Shown here: piece by piece, positions 19,886-26,903 of the stretch
Position numbering within the stretch: position 1 is the stretch's first letter
How the letters are laid out: each line of letters opens with the position of its first letter
Assembly (NCBI GenBank): GCA_963786195.1
Contig: CAWAYH010000007.1
Coordinates: forward strand, 62,001 to 126,000
Direction of reading: 5' to 3'
Source: CAWAYH01 sp963786195
GTDB taxonomy: Bacteria > Acidobacteriota > Vicinamibacteria > Vicinamibacterales > 2-12-FULL-66-21
Length of the DNA: 64,000 nucleotides
Translations under genes and position numbers: made by a program
The notes under the pieces: model-generated
Database searches by the model: none
Seen by the model: only the letters and a program-made list of their open reading frames with translations
Told to the model about the DNA's origin: nothing

Positions 19886-19893
19886 AAAGTTCC
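19886..19893 (-). promoter_or_regulatory. Possible ECF-type -35 element
   Basis: On the minus strand GGAACTTT lies about 50 bases before the preferred sigma start at 19836. GGAAC is the classic -35 core for many autoregulated ECF sigma factors. No convincing -10 can be fixed by eye, so the call rests on this motif and its position. Confidence 0.4.
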
Positions 19894-19922
19894 GAAATGT
19901 GACGCCTGGGGCCAGTAACGCG

Positions 19923-20840
19923 TCATCGCGGGGGCTTTCGGCGGGCCTTCCGGCTTTTGGGCAGGCCGAGCGCGTCGAGCACGCGTTCGTTGTTGCGCCA
20001 GTCGGGGTTCACCTTCACACGCAGATCGAGGAAGACCCTCGTGTCGAATAAACGCTCGAGATCGTGACGCGCATCGGTCCCGATCCGCTTGATCATCTCA
20101 CCCCCGCGCCCGATGACGATCGGCTTTTGTGACTCCTGTTCGACGTAGATCGTGCAGTAGAGCTTCAACAGCTCGTCGCGCTCGGATTCGTCGAACTGGT
20201 CCACGGCCACGGCGGTCGAAAACGGTAACTCCGCGTGCGTATGCTGCAGCACCTTCTCCCGCACGATCTCCGCCGCCAGCACGCGCTCGGGTTGATCCGT
20301 CAGGTAGTCGTCAGGGTAGATCGGATTCGCCTGCGGCATGTGATCGAGCAATACCCGCTCGAGACGGTCGACGCCGTCCCCTGTCGCCGCCGAGACAGGG
20401 ACGATCGCAGCGAAGCGATACCATTTCTGTGCACGCTCCATCAGCGGCAGGAGCGTCGGTTTGGAGACCAGGTCGATCTTGTTGAGGACCAGCACGACAG
20501 GCGCCGTGACCCTCTGAAGCAGCCCGGACACGTACTCGTCACCGCGTCCCGGTCGGCTCGATGCGTCGAACAACAGCGTGACGACATCTACTTCCCGCAG
20601 CGTCTCGACGGCGGCATCGACCATGCGGACGTTGAGCCGGTGCAACGGCCTGTGAATTCCGGGAGTATCGACGAACACGATCTGCCCGTCGTCATAGTTC
20701 TTCACGCCGACGATGCGGTTGCGCGTGGTCTGCGGCTTGTCGGACACGATCGCGATCTTGGTGCCGACGATGAGGTTGAGGAGGGTGGACTTGCCGGCGT
20801 TCGGACGTCCGATGAGCGACGCGAACCCGGCGCGCGCCAT
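19923..20840 (-). CDS. era: GTPase Era
   Basis: Era is a GTPase that binds 16S rRNA and is needed for 30S maturation. It has G1 GRPNAGKS, the G2 region with QTTRNRI, G3 DTPG, G4 NKID and a C-terminal KH domain (ILPFSTAVAV-like strand, then QKPIVIGRGGEMIKRIGTDAR). At 305 residues the length is normal. The start is the ATG at 20840 (MARAGFASLIG); sequence further upstream in this frame is not Era-like. It follows the CorC-type gene by 10 bases and belongs to the phoH-ybeY-corC-era run typical of bacterial genomes. Confidence 0.95.
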   Translation of the reverse strand: MARAGFASLIGRPNAGKSTLLNLIVGTKIAIVSDKPQTTRNRIVGVKNYDDGQIVFVDTPGIHRPLHRLNVRMVDAAVETLREVDVVTLLFDASSRPGRGDEYVSGLLQRVTAPVVLVLNKIDLVSKPTLLPLMERAQKWYRFAAIVPVSAATGDGVDRLERVLLDHMPQANPIYPDDYLTDQPERVLAAEIVREKVLQHTHAELPFSTAVAVDQFDESERDELLKLYCTIYVEQESQKPIVIGRGGEMIKRIGTDARHDLERLFDTRVFLDLRVKVNPDWRNNERVLDALGLPKSRKARRKPPR

Positions 20841-20850
20841 TGCCGGCGCG

Positions 20851-22098
20851 TCAGCGGCTCTCCACCGGCGTCTGGGCGCGGCGGAATCGGACCTTGTGGA
20901 TGCGGCGGCGGTCGGCCTCGAGGACCTCCACCTGCAGGCCGTCGAGCTCGAAGTTCTCACCCACGGCCGGCACGCGGCCGACCCGCGTCAGGATGTACCC
21001 GCCGACCGTCTCGAACCCCTGGGGCTCGATCTCGACGTCGAGCCTGTCGCGGAATTCGTCGATGCTCACCTTGGCGCTGAACACCCACGAGCCGTTCCCC
21101 TCGTCGATGACGGGCTCCATCTCGACGTCGTACTCGTCGCGAATCTCGCCGACGATCTGTTCGAGAAGATCCTCCAGCGTCACGAGCCCGGCCGTGCCGC
21201 CGTACTCGTCGACCACAATCGCCATCTGGACCTGCTTGCGCTGAAACTCCTTCAACAGTTCCGGCACGCGCTTGGTTTCGGGGACGAACGTAACCGGCCG
21301 GATGAACCCGGCGATGGAGCGCCCGCCGACCTCATCGTCTGCCAGCAGCATCACATCCTTGAGGAAGACAACGCCCAGGATGTTGTCGAGGTTATCCTTG
21401 AACACCGGGATCCGCGAATACTCCTGATCGCGGAAGAGCGCGCGCAGCTGCTCGACGTCGGCGTCGGCCGGAATGGCGACGATGTCGGGACGCGGCGTCA
21501 TGACCTCGCGCACGAGCGTCCCGCCGAAATCCACGATCGACTGGAGCAGGCGGCGTTCGTCGCGCTCGATCAATCCCTGCTCTTCGCCAGCCTCGAGGTA
21601 GGCGTGCGCGACCTCGCCGGGCTCCTCTTCCGCGCCGTTGGCGGCGACGGGGTTCTCGCGGTCGCGCCGGCTCTCGATGATGAGCCGGACCAGGGTGCCT
21701 GTCAGCGGATGCAGGAACCGCGCGGCAAAGTCGAAGGGCGGCAGCAGGATCTCCAGCGCCTTCTCGGGATTCCGCCGGACGATGAGCAGCGGCAGCACGT
21801 GCTCGAACAGCAGGATGAACACTGCGACGAACAGCAGCAGCATCCCGATCGAGGAAAAGCCCTCCGCGCCGGTGATGACCGCAAAAACGACGGTCGCGAG
21901 CGAGAAGATCAGGCCGAGCATCAGCCGGGCCGGGACGAACAGCAGGATGGGATCGTCGAGGTAGAACCCGAGGCGATCGTCGCGGCCGCCGCGCTCGACC
22001 ATCAGGCGGAGCGAGAGCCGCATGAGCGCGCTGAACGCGGTCTCGATCGTGCCGACGTAGATCGCGGCCAGCGCGAGGAGGATCAGCAGCGCAATCAT
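20851..22098 (-). CDS. CNNM/HlyC-CorC family membrane protein with CBS domains
   Basis: This protein of the CorC/HlyC (CNNM) group has been linked to divalent-cation efflux or homeostasis. It has an N-terminal membrane domain of three or four helices (MIALLILLALAAIYVGTIET, MLGLIFSLATVVFAVI, GMLLLFVAVFILLF), a CBS pair (VMTPRPDIVAIPADADVEQL and IRPVTFVPETKRVPELL) with the family's DEYGGTAGLVTLEDLLE segment, and the C-terminal transporter-associated domain (LEIEPQGFETVGGYILTRVG-like). I take the ATG at 22098 as the start, but the frame stays open upstream into ybeY, so a natural fusion cannot be excluded. Confidence 0.88.
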   Translation of the reverse strand: MIALLILLALAAIYVGTIETAFSALMRLSLRLMVERGGRDDRLGFYLDDPILLFVPARLMLGLIFSLATVVFAVITGAEGFSSIGMLLLFVAVFILLFEHVLPLLIVRRNPEKALEILLPPFDFAARFLHPLTGTLVRLIIESRRDRENPVAANGAEEEPGEVAHAYLEAGEEQGLIERDERRLLQSIVDFGGTLVREVMTPRPDIVAIPADADVEQLRALFRDQEYSRIPVFKDNLDNILGVVFLKDVMLLADDEVGGRSIAGFIRPVTFVPETKRVPELLKEFQRKQVQMAIVVDEYGGTAGLVTLEDLLEQIVGEIRDEYDVEMEPVIDEGNGSWVFSAKVSIDEFRDRLDVEIEPQGFETVGGYILTRVGRVPAVGENFELDGLQVEVLEADRRRIHKVRFRRAQTPVESR

Positions 22099-22627
22099 GC
22101 TCGTGCCCGGCGGCCGCGCGGGACGCCCGGCCGCGCGCTCGATCAGACTCGACCCGAGCCCGCCCTTCCGACGCAGCCGTGCTTCGAGGCGAAGCATGCG
22201 GCCATCATCGTCGGAATCGTGGTGATCGTAGCCCAGAAGGTGCAGCAACCCATGGAGCGCAAGCACCCGAAGCTCGGATTGAAGCGAATGCCCGGCCTCG
22301 CGCGCCTGACGCCGCGCCACGCCTGTGGCGATGACGATGTCGCCGAGCGGAGATCCCTCCGGCGTAGCGCTGACGCGGAACTGACGTTCCGCGCTCTTCT
22401 GACGCGCCGTTCGCCGAAAACGACAAGACGTCCGTCGGTCGATTCTGCCGGCGGTAGCGATGGTTCAACGCGCGCATGCGCGCGTCGCTCACCAGCGCCA
22501 CGCCGACCAGGCCGCGCGCGCGGCTCGGCGCAATCGACGTCAGCCAGCCGGCCAGGCCGCCGTCAGCCAGCGGACGGCCCGCGCCGTCCGTGACCGTGAC
22601 CCGCAGGCGCCTACTGTCGGGATCCAC
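22099..22627 (-). CDS. ybeY: Endoribonuclease YbeY, frame broken near 22390
   Basis: YbeY is a zinc endoribonuclease of rRNA maturation and ribosome quality control. The N-terminal part has RALNHRYRRQNRPTDVLSF, the conserved substrate-loop motif. The C-terminal part has the zinc site HGLLHLLGYDH. They are in frames one base apart: ERQFRVSATPEGSPLGDIVI joins naturally if a base is removed near 22390. No stop codon separates the end of YbeY (about 22115) from the next gene, so the frame continues into the CorC-type protein. The start overlaps the phoH stop by 17 bases. Confidence 0.85.
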
Positions 22628-23577
22628 CGTACGACTCGTAAGCCTTGACGATCTGCTGCACGAGCTGATGACGCACGACGTCCCGCTCGTCGAAGTGAAC
22701 GAACGCGATCCCTTCGATGCTGCCCACGATCTTCATCGCTTCCACGAGTCCAGAGGTCCGCCCCGTGGGCAGATCGATCTGGGTGATGTCGCCGGTAATG
22801 ACCGCCTTCGATCCGAATCCGAGCCGCGTCAGGAACATCTTCATCTGCTCGGACGTCGTGTTCTGCGCTTCATCCAGGATGACGAACGCGTCGTTGAGCG
22901 TGCGGCCGCGCATGAACGCAATCGGGGCCACCTCGATCGTGCCGCGCTCGAGCATCCGCTCGACCCGCTCGAGATCGATCATGTCGTAGAGCGCATCGTA
23001 CAGCGGACGCAGATACGGGTTGACCTTCTCCTGGAGATCGCCCGGCAGGAACCCGAGCTTCTCCCCCGCCTCCACGGCAGGCCGCGCCAGAATAATACGG
23101 CTGATGCGCTTCGCGAGCAGATAGGAAACCGCCTGCGCCATCGCCAGATACGTCTTGCCGGTACCCGGCGGGCCCGATCCCGAAGACGATGTCGTGCTTC
23201 TCGATGGCGTCCAGGTATCTGCGCTGATTGACGCTCTTGGGGAGCACCTGCCGCTTCCCGGACGGCCGCGAGCCGCGCAGGAAGTACTCGGCAAGCTCGA
23301 CCTGGTCGTCCTGCGCCATGAGCTGCGCCGCCGTGCGCACGTCGCCCTTGGCCAGCTTGTATCCGCTGCGGATCAACCCCGCCAGCTGATCCAGCACGCG
23401 CTCGGCCCGGCCAACGTCGCCCGATTCACCCTCGAGGATGACCTCGTGCCCGTTGGTGCGGATGCGAACGTTGAACTGGTTTTCGAGCTGCTTGAGGTTT
23501 TCGTCGTAGTTCCCGAACAGGGATTCGACCCCCTCATCCGGGATGGTGACCTTTCGAAGGACGGTGGCGGAGGGTAT
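22611..23577 (-). CDS. phoH: PhoH family ATPase, frame broken inside Walker A; start uncertain
   Basis: This PhoH-like protein combines a KH-type RNA-binding segment (LENQFNVRIRTNGHEVILEG) with an RNA-helicase-like ATPase. The Walker A site reads GIGPAG then TGKTYLAMAQ in another frame: the text has GCCGGGTACCGGC where GCCGGTACCGGC is required, so one G is extra. Walker B is AFVILDEAQNTT, followed by MFLTRLGFGSKAVITGDITQ. No ATG or GTG sits at the expected start. An AAGGAG at 23586-23591 is followed, eight bases on, by ATA at 23577. Either a rare ATA start is used or the base is misread from ATG. The longer frame starting at 23682 runs through an inverted-repeat spacer and is unlikely. Confidence 0.85.
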
Positions 23578-23655
23578 AGCTGTAACTCCTTGAAAAACAA
23601 GCGGATTATGCCCTATTTTACCATACCCGCGTGACGCGGGTGTTAACTGGGCTCT

Positions 23656-23714
23656 AGGCTCTGGGCTCCAGGCTCTAGGCACTGGACAAGTGCTTTTGCC
23701 GAAGCCCAGAGCCT
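23656..23714. repeat. Nested inverted repeat between aspS and phoH
   Basis: A perfect 12-base inverted repeat, AGGCTCTGGGCT at 23656-23667 and AGCCCAGAGCCT at 23703-23714, encloses a smaller hairpin GCACT/AGTGC at 23679-23693. Extra copies of the GGCTCTAGG/CCAGAGCC word flank it. It lies in the spacer between the aspS stop and the phoH start and may act as a transcriptional attenuator or terminator on the minus strand. Confidence 0.65.
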
Positions 23715-23726
23715 GAAGTCCAGAGC

Positions 23727-25499
23727 CTAACTCAACTCCGTGCGCAGCTTGAGCTCCTTCAGCTGCTTCGCGCTCACGGTGGACGGCGCCCCCGCCATGA
23801 GGTCCATCGCCTGCGCCGTCTTGGGGAACGCAATCACGTCCCGGATCGAGGGCTCGCCGCAGAGGATCGCGACGATGCGATCGAGACCCAGCGCGATGCC
23901 CCCGTGCGGCGGCGTGCCGAACTCGAGCGCTTCGAGAAAGAATCCGAACCGCAGCTTCGCTTCCTCATCCGAGATCTGCAGCAGCTTGAAGATGAGGCGC
24001 TGGAGCGCCTGGTCGTGGATTCGGATGCTTCCCCCGGCGATCTCGCTGCCGTTCAGCACGAGATCGTAGGCACGGGCCCGCGCGCGGCCCGGATCGGTCT
24101 CGAGCAGGCCTGCGTCGCTCTCAAGAGGCGAGGTGAACGGGTGGTGCATGAACTCGTAGCGCTTCTCGTCCTCGATCCACTCGAACATCGGAAAGTCCAC
24201 GACCCACAGGAACGCATACTTCTTCGGATCGAGGAGATTCTCCTTCCGTGCAACGTGCAGCCGGAGCTGCCCGAGCAGCCTCGAGGTGGGATCGTGCTTG
24301 CCGGCCGCCATCAGGAGCAGGTCCGGAGGTCCGGCCGAGGCGAGCTCGAGCGCGCGGCGAATCGCGCCTTCGCCGGCGGCCTTCAGCGCGGAGCTCTGCA
24401 CGGTCCCCTCGGGCGCTCGTGCCCACACCAGTCCGCTCGATCCCAGCTGCTTTGCCTGTTCGACGAGCTCGCCCAGCTCGCGGCGCGAATAGCGGGCCGC
24501 GCCCGGAACGACGAACCCGCGCACTGCCCCGCCGGCGTCCAGCGCGTCCCGGAACAACGAGAACTCGGACGTGCGAAACGCCTCGGAGACGTCGCGAATC
24601 TCCATGCCGAATCGGAGGTCCGGCTTGTCGGACCCGTACTTCGCGATCGCTTCCGCATACGGCATCCGGAGGAACGGCCGCGTTGCCTGATGGCCCACGA
24701 GCGCCATCAGCCTGACCATCAACGGCTCGATGACGGAGAACACCAGGTTCTCGGTGGCAAACGAGATCTCGACGTCGATCTGCGTGAACTCGGGCTGGCG
24801 ATCCGCTCGCAGATCCTCGTCGCGGAAGCACTTGACGATCTGAAAGTACCGATCCATCCCCGAGATCATCAGGATCTGCTTGAAGATCTGCGGCGACTGC
24901 GGGAGCGCGTAGAACTGCCCGGGATGTACGCGGCTCGGCACGAGGTAGTCGCGCGCGCCCTCCGGCGTCGACTTCGTCAGGAGCGGCGTCTCGATTTCGA
25001 GGAAGCCCTCCTCGTCGAAGAACTTCCGCGTCTCCATGGTCACGCGGTGTCGCAGCGCGATGTTGTGCTGCATCCGCGCCCGGCGCAGGTCGAGGTAGCG
25101 GTATCTCAGACGCGTGTCCTCGGACACCACCGAGTCGTCGGCAATCGCAAACGGCGGCGTCCTGGCGTCGTTGAGCAGGCGCACCTCGTGCGCGGCCACT
25201 TCGATCTCGCCGGTCCTGACCTTGGTGTTGACCGTCTCGGGCGATCGGCGCTCGACGCTGCCGAGCGCCGCGATGACGAACTCGGCCCGCAGGCGCTGAG
25301 CGGCCGCGAGGAGCGCGTCATTGTCGCGAACGACGACCTGCGTGATGCCGTGGCGATCGCGGATGTCGATGAACACGAGCGATCCCAGATCGCGGATCCG
25401 ATGCACCCAGCCAAGCAGCACGACATCGGTGCCGACATCGGCGGCGGTGAGCGCGCCGCACGTGTGCGTGCGCGCGAGAGTTCCCAGCGGTTGAGTCAT
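23727..25499 (-). CDS. aspS: Aspartyl-tRNA synthetase
   Basis: This class II synthetase charges tRNA-Asp (and in many bacteria also tRNA-Asn). The N-terminal OB fold (DVVLLGWVHRIRDLGSLVFI, RDRHGITQVV), class II motifs (LRHRVTMETRKFFDEEGFLE, FKQILMISGMDRYFQIVKCF with EDLRADRQPEFTQID) and the bacterial GAD insertion are present, and it ends with motif 3 at GGIALGLDRIVAILCGE. The length of 590 is typical of the bacterial type. The ATG at 25499 overlaps the stop of hisS. Whether it is discriminating cannot be told without a phylogeny. Confidence 0.95.
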   Translation of the reverse strand: MTQPLGTLARTHTCGALTAADVGTDVVLLGWVHRIRDLGSLVFIDIRDRHGITQVVVRDNDALLAAAQRLRAEFVIAALGSVERRSPETVNTKVRTGEIEVAAHEVRLLNDARTPPFAIADDSVVSEDTRLRYRYLDLRRARMQHNIALRHRVTMETRKFFDEEGFLEIETPLLTKSTPEGARDYLVPSRVHPGQFYALPQSPQIFKQILMISGMDRYFQIVKCFRDEDLRADRQPEFTQIDVEISFATENLVFSVIEPLMVRLMALVGHQATRPFLRMPYAEAIAKYGSDKPDLRFGMEIRDVSEAFRTSEFSLFRDALDAGGAVRGFVVPGAARYSRRELGELVEQAKQLGSSGLVWARAPEGTVQSSALKAAGEGAIRRALELASAGPPDLLLMAAGKHDPTSRLLGQLRLHVARKENLLDPKKYAFLWVVDFPMFEWIEDEKRYEFMHHPFTSPLESDAGLLETDPGRARARAYDLVLNGSEIAGGSIRIHDQALQRLIFKLLQISDEEAKLRFGFFLEALEFGTPPHGGIALGLDRIVAILCGEPSIRDVIAFPKTAQAMDLMAGAPSTVSAKQLKELKLRTELS

Positions 25500-26878
25500 A
25501 GTGGTTGCGTGTCGGCGGCCGGCGCCTCGCTCGGCCGGAACCAGGCCGTCACCTCTCCCCGGTCGACGCTCGTCTGCTCGCCGGTCCCCATGTTCTTGAT
25601 CGTGACGCGGCCGGCCGCACGTTCGTCGCTGCCGACGACGGTCACATACGGGATGCCTTTGCCGGACGCATATTTGAACTGCTTGCCCAGCTTGTCGGGC
25701 TCCGGGTACACCTCGACCGACACGCCGGCCTTGCGCAGCTCCGTCGCCAGCTCCAGGGCATCCTCGACAGGTTCGCCCTCGAACAACGTCACCAGCACCA
25801 TCGCGCCGCTGCTCTGCAGGTCAGCCGGGAACATCCCCCGTTCGGTCATGACGACGAGAATCCGCTCGAGCCCGAGCGAAAACCCGCACGCCGGGATGTC
25901 CTCGCCCAGGAACATGCCGATCAACCCGTCGTAGCGTCCGCCGCCACCAAGGCTCCCGGCAAGGTCGGGCACGTTGACTTCCATGATCGCGCCTGTGTAG
26001 TACGAGAGACCACGCGCCAGGCTCGGCGTGAGCGCGACGTGGTTGCGTGCGCTGGTGGCGTCGCACAGGCTCAGGATCTGCCGCAACTCGGCCACCGCGG
26101 CTTCGCCGGCCGGATGTCCGGCCACGTGCTGCGCGGCCCGCTCCAATCGCCGGGCGTTCAGCCGCTCCAGATCGGACCACCCGTCCGCCCCCGCATCGTC
26201 GTACGCGTTCAGCAGGCCCTCGATCGCGGCGCGGGCCACTCCGCGCTTCTCCAGGTCGGCCGCGACGCCCTCCCGGCCGATCTTGTCCATCTTGTCGATC
26301 GCCACCAGCGCCTGATCGTGCAGCGCCGCGGGGACGCCAAGGGTGTCGAGCGTGCCGAGCAACAGCCCCCGGTGGTTCAGCCGCACCACGAAGTCCGAGA
26401 ACCCGAGGGCCAGGAACACGTCGCTGACCGCTGAGCACAGTTCCGCCTCGACGACCATCGATCGTGATCCGATCGCGTCGACGTCACACTGATAGAATTC
26501 GCGAAACCTGCCGCGCGCCGGCCGATCGGCCCGCCACACGGGCTGAATCTGGTAGCGCTTGAAGAACCGCGGCAACTTGCCTCGATGCTCGGCGACGACT
26601 CTTGCCAGCGGCACCGTCAGGTCGTAGCGGAGCGCGAGATCGGTTTCACCGGAGCCTTCGTGTTCACCCCGCCGAAGGACCTTGAAAATGAGCTTCGCGC
26701 CCTCGTCGCCGTACTTCCCCGTCAACGTCTCGATGTTCTCGAGCGCCGGCGTCTCGAGCGGCTCGAAACCGTAGCGCTGATACACCTGCTCGATGTTGAC
26801 GATCACGTGGTTGCGTCGCCGCACGTCGTCTGGCAGGAAGTCGCGCATGCCCCGTGCGGGGCGCGTCTCGGCCGGCAT
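25496..26878 (-). CDS. hisS: Histidyl-tRNA synthetase
   Basis: This class II enzyme charges tRNA-His. It begins RGMRDFLPDDVRRRNHVI, has LRYDLTVPLARVVAEHRG and PVWRADRPARGRFREFYQCD (motif 2), the histidine-specific RGLSYYTGAIMEV, and GFSLGLERILVVM (motif 3), followed by the anticodon-binding domain with AGRVTIKNMGTGEQ. At 460 residues it is slightly longer than the bacterial average. It starts divergently from the gene at 26904 with only about 25 bases between them. Confidence 0.95.
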   Translation of the reverse strand: MPAETRPARGMRDFLPDDVRRRNHVIVNIEQVYQRYGFEPLETPALENIETLTGKYGDEGAKLIFKVLRRGEHEGSGETDLALRYDLTVPLARVVAEHRGKLPRFFKRYQIQPVWRADRPARGRFREFYQCDVDAIGSRSMVVEAELCSAVSDVFLALGFSDFVVRLNHRGLLLGTLDTLGVPAALHDQALVAIDKMDKIGREGVAADLEKRGVARAAIEGLLNAYDDAGADGWSDLERLNARRLERAAQHVAGHPAGEAAVAELRQILSLCDATSARNHVALTPSLARGLSYYTGAIMEVNVPDLAGSLGGGGRYDGLIGMFLGEDIPACGFSLGLERILVVMTERGMFPADLQSSGAMVLVTLFEGEPVEDALELATELRKAGVSVEVYPEPDKLGKQFKYASGKGIPYVTVVGSDERAAGRVTIKNMGTGEQTSVDRGEVTAWFRPSEAPAADTQPL

Positions 26879-26903
26879 GAAGGATCTATTCTATGATGAG
26901 CGA

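Noticed and set aside
20713..22593. Long plus-strand frames opposite era, the CorC-type gene and ybeY (also opposite aspS at 23904-25934)
   Set aside because: Antisense shadows with DDEHRR-type composition; the opposite strand holds recognised genes throughout.
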